Below, piece after piece: positions 9,537-20,966 of a stretch of 64,000 bases of DNA (the stretch's first letter is position 1; the number at the start of each line of letters is the position of its first letter). Source of the stretch: Phyllostachys edulis (Eukaryota; Streptophyta; Magnoliopsida; Poales; Poaceae); NCBI GenBank assembly GCA_036346405.1, contig CM070553.1, positions 75,022,976 to 75,086,975 on the forward strand, in the 5' to 3' direction. Below the pieces are notes generated by a model. It was given only the letters and a program-made list of their open reading frames with translations. It was not told the origin of the DNA and ran no database searches. A program made the translations under genes and the position numbers.

Positions 9537-12119
9537 CTTTGTGACGTCCCACCTGTGATATCTGACAAAGGTCAGGAGGACCCCCTTTTTGAGTTGCGGT
9601 ACTACCGCATGGAGGAGCGGTAGTACCGCTCGGTCTTTGCCCGAGGAGGTGCTGGACCTCCCAGAGTCTTTAAGACCTCCCGGAGGTCTTAGCCACGAGA
9701 CCTCCCAGAGGTCTTCAAGACCTCCCGGAGGTCTTGGCCAACAACCCGCCAGAGCACCTCGGCGTATATCTCGGGGAGGTCAGACAGGATCTCGAGCCAA
9801 ATCCCGTAGGACTTCACGGAGGTCTGCCTCTGCAAGACCGAGCTAGTCCCGAGGATCAAATTGGCTAGCTTCATGTAACCCACACGAGGGTAACCAAATC
9901 CATACAACAAGCTTAAAGAGAAGACAAACCAAAATAACACATATATTAACAAGTGGCCTTATGGGCAAGGTTTGTATAGGGGTGCCACTAAAGGCTAACG
10001 ACAAGCGAGAACAACAAGGCAGTGGAGGCGAAGACAAAACACAAGGTCCATTCGCCCACCCACGAGGCTACCAAGTGGAGGACGTCACCCATCTGCAAGG
10101 TCTTCAAGGGTGCTCCCCCCGAGAGAAACCTTTGGACCACTGAACTCCAACCTCTGCTGATCAAAATAGCAGGCACAAGCCAATGAGTACCTTGAATGTA
10201 CTCAATAAGCCATGGGTAAAGTATGCAAGTAATAATCATGCATGGCTTGACAAAGTGAGTTGTATGGTTAGTTTATGAAGCCAAAGTGACGATAAATAAC
10301 ATAATAGATTGCAAAGCTCAAGCTAGAAAGCATAATTCATAGTAACTTTTGATTTTTAAAGGGACGGTGAGCACCCACTCACTCCCAAGGCACCAACCCA
10401 AGACCTCTCTGAGCACCCACTCCAGTACCACAAGACCAGCCTGAACCACTATGTGAGCCACCATGACCCTCTAGAGCCGGCCAAGGACTCTTGAGGCACA
10501 AGCCATGACCTCTCACCAAAGCGCCCGGAAACACATTTTCACAAAAAAATTCTAACCCTCATTCAAATCTCCGGCATGTCCATAGCAGGGGCCGCGGCTA
10601 TTGAACAGTTTACACTCGCAGAGGTGCACAACTTTACCCACAAGAGGTAGTCACTTGATATTTCACATGTTACCTTAGACATGCAAATCAAGTGGAGACT
10701 ACCAGGGCTTTACAAGGTCTGCTCGACTCGATCACCAACATTAAGGTTTCGCCATCACGGTGTGCGTATAGCACCGGTGGCCCCTCTTAAGCCATGGTGC
10801 TCCATCAACACCTCCTCTACCTTGGAACCGAATCGAACAAGACCAGTTATTACTCGGTCCACCCCATAATGGACATGTGGTTGCACGGTTTGGCCGGATC
10901 AATGGCTCCCAAGGTTCGATCCTTAAATGGTCTTTCGGTGAGGCATTCCACAACCCAAATGTGACCCAAAGAACAACTTGGGGCACCCAGTGACTCTATG
11001 GCTACCACCCTTGGATCACCCAGGTGACTCCATGGCTTCAACCCTTGGAGCACCCACTACTGCCCTCTGCCAACTCGCCCGAAACAAAACAACTTTTAGG
11101 TTCAACTCGGCCAAAGACCACCCATCTGGCACAACATATTTTAAAGTGGTTTCGCACCACAAACAACACAACTATGGCTTCAACCCTAGCTGCTTATCAG
11201 TGGCACCAACCAAAGTTCCATAATTCATTAGTCAAGATTAAGCAATAATGATGATTCATGAGGAGACCCACTTCTACTAGAGCAAGGCTAAGCAAGAACG
11301 ATACCCATGTTGGCAATAGCAATACAAGAACAACTAACAGTACCATCCTAAGGTTGTCAAAGGTAACATGTCAACATGTGGATTACCAAATAGTCGAGGA
11401 GGCATAAAACCAAGAGGGTATTTAACTAGAGCCCAAACCATTTTATACAAATAGCAATGCAAGTTTAACAAATCAAAATACTTTTGCAATTGGGATCAAG
11501 ATGGTCAAAGGTCCCATGACTTGCCTTCAATGGCGAAATTCTTGAGCTTCAGCAAAACTCATTGGATCTTCAAGCTCCTTAGTACCACGGAATCTAGGCG
11601 TTGCAAAGAAAACAACTAAATAAAGCGACTTAAAAAGGAACCGAAAAGAACTAGCAAGAACGAAAGAAAAGATCCACGAAGGGAGGTCCAACAAGGAGGA
11701 AGGAGGAGGTCCGAGAGGAGGAAATCCCACGGGAGGGAGGTCCAAGAAGTAAAGGGCTCGGACTCAAGGAGGTCCGAACCAGAGGAGCCTGGAGAGCTTC
11801 TCCAGTCCCGAGAGAAAAGAGGGGAGGGGGAAGAAATGACGAACAGGGAGCAAATGGAGGCCCCTGGTGCCCTATTTAAAGAGCAAGGGGAACAGAGCAC
11901 CAACACAAAAAAACGACCAGGTTCAAGGTATTAGGACAAGGGCACACTGCCACAAGGTAAGAAAAGAAATAAAGAAAGCAAGGGATGTGACACAAAGTAG
12001 AAAAAGAGTACAAAGGTAGGTGGCAGCATTTAATGTGACTCAACCCACATCAAATATACTTAAGACTACCAAAGGGGCCAGTCAAAAGGTGCACAGACCA
12101 GTCAAAGACATGGTCCACG

Positions 12120-12970
12120 GTCCAAAGAGGAGGTCCAAGCAGGAGGTCCAAGACGGAGGTCCTAGGACAAACAGGGAGGTTTAGACCTCGAAGGTCTAAA
12201 CACAAAAGGGGAGGTCTGAACCTAAGGGAGGTCCAACACAGCAGGAGGTCTGAACACGAGGAGGTCCAAACACAACAAGGAGGTCTCAACCAAGGAGGTC
12301 CAAACACAACAAGGAGGTCTGAACCTAAAGGAGGTCCAAACACAACAGGAGGTCAGAACCAAAGGAGGTCCAAACACAACGAGGAGGTCTCGAACCAAGG
12401 AGGTCCAAACACAACAAGGAGGTCTGAACCTAAAGGAGGTCCAAATACAACAAGGAGGTCTCGAACCCGAGGGAGGTCCAAACACAACAAGGAGGTCTGA
12501 ACCAAAGGAGGTCCAAACACAACAAGGAGGTCTGAACCTAAAGGAGGTCCAAACACAACAGGAGGTCAGAACCAAAGGAGGTCCAAACACAACAAGGAGG
12601 TCTCAACCAAAGGAGGTCCAAACACAACAAGGAGGTCTCGAACCTAAAGGAGGTCCAAACACAACAGGAGGTCTCGAACCAAAGGAGGTCCAAACACAAC
12701 AAGGAGGTTTGAACCAAAGGAGGTCCAAACACAACAAGGAGGTCTAAACCTAAAGGAGGTCCAAACACAACAGGGAGGTCAGAACCTGAGGGAGGTCCAA
12801 ACACAACAAGGAGGTCTGAACCAAAGGAGGTCCAAACACAACAAGGAGGTCTGAACCTAAAGGAGGTCCAAACACAACAGGGAGGTCTGAACCAAAGGAG
12901 GTCCGAACACAACAAGGAGGTCTGAACCAAAGGAGGTCCAAACACAACAAGGAGGTCTAGACAACAAAGG
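12120..12970 (-). repeat. 36-bp GGAGGTC tandem array in the U3 of C (right LTR)
   Basis: The unit is the same as at 5800-6690, with roughly 23-26 copies. The copy order of the 31-, 33-, 35- and 36-bp variants differs from the left LTR, so the array has changed by unequal exchange or slippage since insertion, or is mis-assembled. Confidence 0.9.
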
Positions 12971-13084
12971 TCTAAACACAAAAGAGGAGGTCCTGTGGAC
13001 AGAAGGTCCAAAAGACGCACAACGCGGAGGTCCTATGGACGAGAAGGTCCAAGACACAAACACGGGAGCTCCTATGGACGGGGA

Positions 13085-13390
13085 GGTCCAAAAGACACGC
13101 ACGAGGAGGAGGTCCTGATGGTTAGATCTCCAAAAGGGAGGTCTAACGGTCAAGATCTCAAAGAGGAGGACCTGGACGGTCAAGATCAAATGGCAAAGGA
13201 GGTCCTGGCGCTCAAGATCTCAAAAGGAGAACCTGAACGGCCAAGATCTCAAAGGGGAGGTCTTGAGCGGCTAAGATCTCCAGAGAGGAGGTCTTAACGG
13301 CCAGATCTCAACAAGGGGGAGGTCTGAGCGGCTAAGATCTCCAGAGAGGAGGTCTTAACGCCAGATCTCAACAAGGGGGAGGTCTATTTG
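13085..13390 (-). repeat. ~61-bp AGATCT/GGAGGTC tandem array (right LTR of C)
   Basis: About four to five copies of the unit described at 6800-7085. Confidence 0.88.
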
Positions 13391-14023
13391 AACCTGGGGA
13401 GATCCAAATAGGCAAGGGAATTCCTAAAGGACGAGAGGAGGTCCAAGGAGTTCCTCGGGGATACAAAGAGGTCCATGCGGACATGGGGAAGTCCAGAGGG
13501 ACTTAGGGATGCCCAAATGAACACAGGAGTTGCCAATGGACGTTGAGAGGTCCACGGGGTGGCCAAGATAAGGAAAAGGAGTCTAGATAGAAGGAGGTCT
13601 AGACAGAGAAAGGTTTAGGCCGAGAGGGAGGTCCAGACACAAAGAGATTCAAACCAACAAAGAGGAGGTCCTGACTACAGGATAGGCGAAGGAAAAGGTC
13701 CAAAGATCGAGAGGGTTTGAAACACAAACCCGAGTGGTCTAAACCCAAAGGAGGCCTAGGCCGACAAGGAGAGAAAGAAAGAGAAGGGGTACCCAGACAC
13801 AAAAGAGGTCTGGGAAGGAGAAGCCAAACCCTAAGGCACACAAAGCACAAGAGGGAGGAAAGGAACACACCAACAAACTCCCAAAGGAAACCGAACAGAT
13901 TTAGTTCAAGTTTAGATTAGTCAATTAGAGCTTCTTTTGAAAACTCAGGTTAAGCTTTAAACTCTCACCAAAACCAAATGGTTATTTTTAATTTTTAAAA
14001 CTCCGGAAAAACGGGACGTTACA

Positions 14024-16354
14024 CCGCCGCATGGTCTCTACGATGCGCGCCCCCTTGTCTCCGGAGAACCCCCGTGGAGTATCGTCGCCGTGGAGCCGCG
14101 CCGCTCCGCCACTTTTCTTGGCCCCGCCGCCGTCACGGTCATCTCCGGTGCCAAGTAGCCGCGTCACCGAGTTTCTCGTAGCGCCTCCTTCACCTTGCGC
14201 ACCTCCGTCGTCACCGGAGAGCAGCCCACCGCCCAAACCCCGGTCCAGAGGCCTCACCGTCATCCGTTATCGTGGCGGTCTATGTGGGCAGTTCACCTAT
14301 GCAGCCACGTCAGCCATTCTACCCATATGGCGTCCGTGTGGCATCCTTGTCATCTGCCATGTGGCGCCACCAAACACCCCACCAGATCCAAGGGTCCATG
14401 AACCCGTTCCATGGTGCACTATCCCTATGACAGTGGGCCCCACTTCAAAATCTATTTCTTTTATTTATTTTTTCAGCCGATATTCCCTTTGATGACGTCA
14501 TAATTCCGAGTTTTCCGTTAAGAAACAAGTCGGGATATTCCAAAAATAGGATTTTCTTTAGATTTCAATCTTCCAAAGCCCATATCTTTTGCATCCGAAC
14601 TTCGTGTGAGCCCATTCAAATTTCTAAATTCATCTAAATTCAAGATCTACCTATCTGAGATTTTTATTTAATTTTTGGAGTTTGTTTTGCCTCTGTTTTT
14701 ATTTATTTTTGTTTGTTTCTTTCGTTTGTGAGTAGACGTTGATACCTCGGGAGGTTTTGAAGAGCAAGGAGCGTCTCAAGACCAAGATCAATACCAAGAC
14801 CTTTTCCAAGGCAAGTTATAGCTTTGATCATGTTGAACCCAGCTTTCAAAAGTTATGATGATTCAAATTATTGCATTTACTTTAATTATTTAATTTAATG
14901 CTTTTGGAATTAGTTAATGTCCAATTTGTTATGATTCCCTTGTCTAATTGTATGCCATGATCTTTTGTCACCACTAGTTTGGTTCATTTAGTTGGTGCTA
15001 TGATATTACCAACGTGGGTTGGTTAGTGCGATTAGATTGCTTAGCCATGCCACGAATCACCTATTCATGTAAAGTGCAATTATTAACTTGACTAAGTGAC
15101 TATGTAATTTTGTAATAATCTGTGTGCACTATGTGTCTTTGTGGCATGTGTTGCACTTAATTCAACTGGGTGGGAAAAAGGTTTAGACTGAGGCAAGTGG
15201 AAGGAACTGTGTGACATGGTGGCTATGTGATATGGGAAATATAACTCTGTGTGACAAATTAATCTGTGTGCCATAGTTAGAATTTGGAAGTCTTGCCTCG
15301 ATCACTTAAGAACTGAACTTTGTGCGCCATTGAACTGAGCCCTCCTGTACGACCACATGCCTGTTATGGGATGGGCCTAGCATAGTAAGATATGAATTCT
15401 TGGCATTTGTTGCTCAGGCGGTAGGTTAGGCTATGTGAATAGGGTGGAGGTGTGTGCTACCATGTAGTCGCATCGCGGGACGGTTCGCCGCTTCCCTGTC
15501 CAACGATGTGTGTTGTACCATACACTGTGTATGGTTTGGTATGACGTAAGCACATCGGGAGCATCTATGTTAAGATGAAGTTTTTGAAATGCTTTGTTAC
15601 AATTAGTGCTTGCAACACTGGTTGTATCTTGTGGGTAAAGTGTACAAACTCTGCAGAGTGTAAACCATCTATTCGAATAGCCGCGTCCTCGGTTATGGAC
15701 AATGCTCGAGGATTTCACATGAGGGGTAGATCTTTAAAACTGTGTGGGAAGGGAGCTATGTGATCTAAATCATATGGCTATGTGAACAATCTGTTTAGGC
15801 TGTGTGTGTCTTTGTGAAATCAACTGTTAAAATTATTATTATTGTCTATTTGTTTTACCTGCTTTTAGTCTATTATTGTATTCAACTACAAATGTTGCAT
15901 TTCTGCAAAGTAACCATAAAATGCCATTCCCTTGTAATAAGCTTGCATTTATATTTGCATTTCTGTGGTGTGACTTGCGAGTATGGTGTATACTCACGCT
16001 TGCTTTAAAATAAATCAAGCAGAAGAGGAGGAGTCTTCACCAGCATTCGAGGAGGAGTTTATCGAAGGTGCCTGATCGTGAGGTCTAGATCCCAGTCGGT
16101 TGCCTGTGGTGAATCGATGGGACACCGCCGTTTTTTGTTTCATTGCTTTATTTCTCTGTTAGCCCTGCGTGGCTTAATAATTGTAAACTCGACCATAAGG
16201 TCAAACCATTATTTATTAATCAAACTATTCGTTTATGTTACTATTCGCGTGTGTGGATTGATACTCATCTTTGTTGATACTGTGTGCACTAGCGTGATCC
16301 TGGACTAGTGCATGAAACACAGAGGGTCCAGAATTGTAATTTTGGGTCCCGACA
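14024..16354 (+). mobile_element. Element A 3' LTR, right part (U3-R-U5)
   Basis: This continues the LTR interrupted at 2858 and ends GGGTCCCGACA at 16354. It contains the conserved LTR landmarks: exon 14736-14810 with donor CAAG|GCAAGT, CTATTCGAATAG at 15669-15680, hairpin 15979-15995, and an acidic final exon 16023-16075. The following bases (GTTAG, 16355-16359) belong to F's repeat array, so A inserted there. Confidence 0.8.
14736..16075 (+). other. Conserved LTR mini-ORF in A (exon 14736-14810, exon 16023-16075)
   Basis: The first exon follows the acceptor GTGAGTAG and is open in phase 1. It is rich in D, Q and E (DQDQYQDLFQ) and ends CAAG before an intron-like GCAAGT. The second exon begins after AAGCAG, reads EEESSPAFEEEFIEGA and stops at TGA 16073-16075. 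The acidic ending matches LTR F (SADLFEEEFYDDLAA) and LTR D (SSKLHEEEVFEGLAR). No in-frame ATG is seen upstream, so translation is unproven. Confidence 0.5.
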
Positions 16355-16875
16355 GTTAGGACCTCCTCGATGGAGATCTTAATCGCTCAGACCTCCCCCT
16401 TGATCAGATCTGGCCGTTAGGACCTCCTCTCTGGAGATCTTAACTGCTCAGACCTCCCCCTTGATCAGATCTAGCCGTTAGGACCTCCTCTCTGGAGATC
16501 TTAACCGCTCAAACCTCCCCTTGATCAGATCTGGCCGTTAGGACCTCCTCTCTGGAGATCTTAACCGCTCAGACCTCCCCTTGATCAGATCTGGCCGTTA
16601 GGACCTCCTCTCTAGAGATCTTAACCGCTCAGACCTCCCCCTTGATCAGATCTGGCCGTTAGGACCTCCTCTCTGGAGATCTTAACCACTCAGACCTCCC
16701 CCTTGATCAGATCTGGCTGTTAGGACCTCCTCTCTAACCGCTCAGACCCCCCCCTTGATCAGATCTGGCCGTTAGGACCTCCTCTCTGAAGATCTTAACC
16801 GCTCGGACCTCCCTCTTGATCAGATCTGGCCGTTAGGTCCTCCTCTCTGGAGATCTTAGCTGTCCAGATCCTTCC
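16355..16875 (+). repeat. ~61-bp tandem array in LTR F
   Basis: About eight to nine copies of GTTAGGACCTCCTCTCTGG, AGATCTTAACCGCTCAG, ACCTCCCCCTTGATCAG joined through AGATCTGGCC. This is the reverse complement of the C and D units. The copies are very similar to each other, so amplification was recent. Confidence 0.92.
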
Positions 16876-17617
16876 TCTGTTGGATCTTAAGGTCCCGACG
16901 TCCTTAGGTCCAAGACCTCCCTTGTGCTTGGACCCACCGTTGGCTCCTACGGTCGTACCGCTTGAGGCTTTGCCTTCGTCACCTAAGGACCGTTCAATCC
17001 TTTTTGGATGGCCCGATCCTAAGGGCACATTCGCTGGTCCGAACGTCCCCTTCCCTCCTAGTCGTCCAATCTAAATCAGACGGCCTGGTCTCATTGACCC
17101 GTTCGCTCGGTCCGAACGGCCCCTTTGTTTTGCGCCATCCGATCTTGATCTAACGGCATCAGCCTTTCCCCCCGTATCCTTGTCTCCGCGGACCTCCCTC
17201 TTGCTTGGAATCTTTTGATTAGGACCTCCCCTTTGGATTTCCTCCGTTGGATCTCCTTTTGGTTTCGGACCTCCCTTGCCCCTCGCGCAGTCCGAGCCAA
17301 TCCCACGCCTTTCTCACTCGTGGGCCGTCTGATCCTTTTTGGATGGCCCGATCGAGATGAAAGGTTCGGCCGGTCCGAACGTTCTCAGGTGTATGGACCA
17401 CCCGATCCATATCGAATGGCTCAACTGAGTATAACGTTTGGATGGTCCAAACATTCCTTTCCTTTCTGGACCGCCCGATTCCAATCGGACGGCCCTGCTT
17501 TGCTGCGTGTTTTCCTTTGTTCCCAGGACCTCTTCCAGGCTGTTTTGTAAGGACCACCTCCTCGATCCTTGCTGGTCTTTTAGTAAAGACCACTCTCCTA
17601 GTCCAGAGTATCCCTTT

Positions 17618-17935
17618 TGATCAGGACCTCCTCGTGGTTGTGTGTTTTGCACCTCCTGTCCATAGGACCTCCCCGTGGTTGTGTCTTTTGGACCTCTTGT
17701 CCATAGGACCTCCCTGTGGTTGTGTCTTTTGGACCTCTTGTCCATAGGACCTCCCCGTGGTTGTCTTTTGGACCTCCTATCCATAGGACCTCCTTGTGTG
17801 GTGTCTCTTGGACCTCCTGTCCGTAGACCTCTAGGCCTCCTCTTTTGTGTTTAGACCTTTGTGGTCTAGACCTCCTCTCTTTGTGTTTAGATCTTTGTGG
17901 TCTAGACCTTCCCCTTGAGTGTTTTGGACCTCCTG
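17618..17935 (+). repeat. ~43-bp tandem array in LTR F
   Basis: Five copies of a unit CACCTCCTGTCCATAGG, ACCTCCCCGTGGTTGTG, TCTTTTGG are followed by degenerate TTTAGACC(T)TTGTGGTCTAGACC copies. The motif CCATAGGACCTCC also appears inverted in C near 6720. Confidence 0.85.
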
Positions 17936-18223
17936 TCCAGGAACTCCCAGTGGTCTCTAACGGAGACAGCCCTTGCGGTGGGGCCACCTCTTTGACCGGT
18001 TGAGCACCCTTTTGACTGGCCCCACTTGTCAGCCTCACTCAACCTTGTTATCATTGCTCCCGCCTCAGAACTCTGTGTGCATTTAATAGGTGTCGGATCA
18101 CATTAAATGCAGTCACATCTGAGGAACCTTATTTTAATTATTTTTAGGGCAAGCCCTGTCCTAGCTACCCCGATTGCCAACACGTCATTGAACCCCTTTC
18201 TTGGTGCACTCCACCAACTCTGG

Positions 18224-18233
18224 CTATATATAG
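18224..18233 (+). promoter_or_regulatory. TATA box of LTR F
   Basis: CTATATATAG lies downstream of the U3 arrays and about 120 bp upstream of the E1 insertion. This is the likely core promoter of the LTR. The insertion separates it from the rest of R-U5. Confidence 0.6.
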
Positions 18234-18345
18234 CCTAGGAAAGCTTTCATTTGCCACCTTTTACTCATTTCTAGCCTCCTGTCTCCTTTGCCAGGGTTTT
18301 TCCTGGCACAAGATCTCCCCAGGAGCTTGCTGAGGCTGTGCTGAG

Positions 18346-19817
18346 TGTAACATCCCAAATGTATAAATGGGTGTGTGTTTCAAATGTAAGAAAATGTGTA
18401 GAAATTAAAACTTTTTCTCACATCTTGAAACTCTTGAACTCACCTATATTTCTTGTCCAAGAGTTGTGGAATCCAAAAACACAAAGCTCTTGTTGACAAT
18501 AGTCAAACCATTTTCCACTTGTCACAAATCTTGTTCCAAACTTGGGGAAACATTTTCCCTTGGTTCTAGAGATGTTGTGTGAACCCTCTAGAAAATTGTC
18601 ATAAGTTTTAAAACTGGTTTGATAATTTTTGGAGGTAAATCAAATCCTAAAATAGCCTTGATGAATTTCCTGAGAAAAATGCAGTGCACAAAAACCTCTG
18701 GAAATTTTATGAAAGGTTAATCCTAAAGTCAGCAAGCTCCAATTTAAATTTCATAAATTTTGGAGTTGATTTGCTATCTCAATTAAATCTGCAAAGTCTC
18801 AGCTTTTAATTCAAACTCAATTGGCTGGCACTATTCCTTGGGCCGAGCCACTTTCCAAAATGGGTTGAACCCAACCGCATCCCTGGCTCAGCCTGACCTC
18901 CTTTTCCCCACGTGTGAGGTCGTAGCCGTTGGATTCAGATCCAGTGGCCACGACCTCCTCCACAACCAGCTCAGCCCAGACCTCCCACCTCGCGGGGTCT
19001 TGCGCCGTTGGATCAAAATCCACTGGCCATGACCTCCCCTCGTTATCTATCGCACAAGTCCTCCCTGTGCGGTGTGTTGTGCACCGTTGGATCAAAATCC
19101 ACGGCCACGACCTCCCCTTGCTATCTAGCGCATCAGACCTCCCACCCGCGCGAGGTCGCAATCGTTAGATGAAGATCTTACGGCCACGACCTCCCTGGTG
19201 TCATGCGCAACGCCCATGACCTCCCCTCATCATTGTGTGCCGTTGGATTAAAATCCAACCGCCACGACCTCCCATCGCACAATGCGCAATGGCTATAGCC
19301 TCCCTCATTTGATCAGCACCATTGGATGTAAATCCAACGGTCCTGACGTCCCCTTATGTTGTGTGCCCTGGGATTGAAATCCAAAGGCCACGACCTCCTC
19401 GCTCCATTGTGTGCCATTGGATGTAGATCCAAAGGCCATGACCTCCAGATCCCTTTGGCTGTATCGTGCGCATCGTTAAGTCCTCCCCATCAGGTCCGCG
19501 CCTTTGGATTCAGATCCAACGGCCAGGGCCTCTTATCCCTTTTTCGCTCGTGACCTTCCTGTTCTTTTCGCAACCATGCGATGGAGATCGTGTGGCTGTG
19601 ACCTCCCCGTTCCTTGCGCCTCCGCGCGAGGATAATCTAATGGTCACGACCTCCCTAGTCTAGATCCTATGGCTGTGACCTCCTCCCTTTCCACTTAAAT
19701 CCTACCGTTTCAGATTTGAGGGCCATGACCTCCCCGTAGGCTTATCCAACAGTTGGGGGCAGGTCCTGTTCTTCTCCTAGCTTGGGCGTGCACGTGCGCC
19801 ATGGCAGGGAGGAGGTC
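18346..19817 (+). mobile_element. Solo LTR E1, left part (U3)
   Basis: It starts TGTAACATCCCAAATG, like E2 at 42540, and is preceded by CTGAG (18341-18345). The 18880-19745 stretch is an array of GTTGGAT...ATCCAACGG palindromes separated by CACGACCTCCC. The Tat element interrupts it at 19818. Together with 31944-35611 it is about 5.14 kb, with no polypurine tract, PBS or coding interior, so it is a solo LTR. Confidence 0.8.
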
Positions 19818-20584
19818 TGTCGATGATCAAGTCGCCGATCTTACGAAAATGAACGAGGAAAATGACGTGGAATATCCTGGAATGGAATGGGGGTCGCTCT
19901 TTATTGATATGAACTGGGTTTTACAAGATGTGGCTAAGTACTACCTGAATTACCTTGAATGGGGAATGTCTAATCGGGTAATTAGACTTAGAATATGAGT
20001 CTAAGTCTGATTATCTAGCCTCTAATTCCACCGCTTAACTTCGTGTATTCTGTTGAACTGTCGTTGTTCTTGTCTTTGTTGGTCTTGGTTTTCTTGTCTC
20101 TCTCGGCCTTGTTGTGTCTGTGTCTGCGTGTGCGTCTGCATGTGTCCCTTCGTCTTCTGCGCTTCACCTTTAAATAACTTCCGAAGAGGTGGCGATTACT
20201 CTGGAGAAGACGTCCTGGTGAAACGTTACGATCGGTTTGAGCGGTGGAAGCGATTAACAACGTGCTAACTTCCTTGCGGTTACTGTGAAAAGCTTAACCG
20301 TAGGGTGGTTAATAGTCGATGTCTCGAGGTTGTACCATCGCATGGTTTGGAGCGATATATACGTGTTCCATTTATCATACGATAAGAAATACCGATCTAG
20401 TAATTTTACGGCGGTTATCCGGTCGGGGATTAGGCACAAAGCTTCATCCGACCAGGGTACCCATTAAGTAACCTCTGGAATACTAACGACCAGGGAGGTC
20501 GTTAGTCTTAGGGGTCACAACCATGTAGACGTATGGTCTTTTATTATGTATTAAAATAATACATAGAGGTTTTAATCCTCGTTA
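19818..20584 (-). repeat. Tat element 3' LTR (767 bp)
   Basis: Plus-strand start TGTCGATGATCAAG, end CCTCGTTA. The partner LTR ends CCTCGTCA, so this copy has lost the TG terminus by one substitution (TA). The target duplication AGGTC is at 19813-19817. Confidence 0.92.
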
Positions 20585-20602
20585 GCTAGCCCCCGAACTT
20601 TA
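20585..20602 (-). other. Polypurine tract of the Tat element
   Basis: The minus strand reads AAAGTTCGGGGGCTAGC directly before the LTR start. It is less pure than usual but correctly placed. Confidence 0.7.
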
Positions 20603-20966
20603 AATGAACTGGTCGTGTATATACCTTTTCCCGATGAAATCGTATTGGGCAGACCCCATTTAATGTCGTGGTATACGAAGTGGTCTGTGTTCACTTTAAA
20701 GTTGAGAACTTGCCTTGGGAAACGAAGAGTTCCTCTGTCCGTTTGAACAAAAAGAAGCTTTTTGTCAGTTGGACTTTTGTGGGAATCCTTCGAAAGTATC
20801 GGAAGTTTATAAAATCTCCTCTCGCTGGGCTCTTAGAATTTTTATGCTTCCAAAATCCCCTTTCGATTCCCTTTAGCTTCTCGCCGAGAAATCCTCCAGA
20901 GTTTTTTCCTGTTCTTCCGACCACGAAGTCTCCAACTTTCACTACTCATCCTTGAGGATTTTCGCC

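Larger units (their letters stand above)
9540..14023 (-). mobile_element. Element C 5' LTR (4.48 kb)
   Basis: This is the partner of 3136-7713 with the same landmarks: TGTAACGTCCCG start at 14023 (minus), U3 arrays 12120-13390, TATA-like TTTAAATA at 11873-11880, conserved exon at about 11525-11610, hairpin 10184-10204, end at 9540. The two LTRs make up about 83% of the element. The base after 14023 resumes element A's LTR. No clean 5-bp target duplication is visible because the other side is truncated. Confidence 0.85.
16355..18345 (+). mobile_element. LTR F, left part (U3 with repeat arrays and TATA box)
   Basis: This is a plus-strand LTR of the C/D type. It is entered in mid-array by element A on the left and cut by solo LTR E1 on the right. 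It carries a 61-bp array, a second 43-bp array (17618-17830) and a TATA box at 18224-18233. Its start lies to the left of A, outside the window. It resumes at 35612. Confidence 0.78.

Noticed and set aside
12050..13189. The matching minus-strand repeat frames in the right LTR of C
   Set aside because: Same array shadow as in the left LTR; frames differ between the two LTR copies.
17215..17784. Overlapping frames of 111-156 residues on both strands
   Set aside because: They are shadows of the degenerate GACCTCC repeats in the U3 of F, with low-complexity products.
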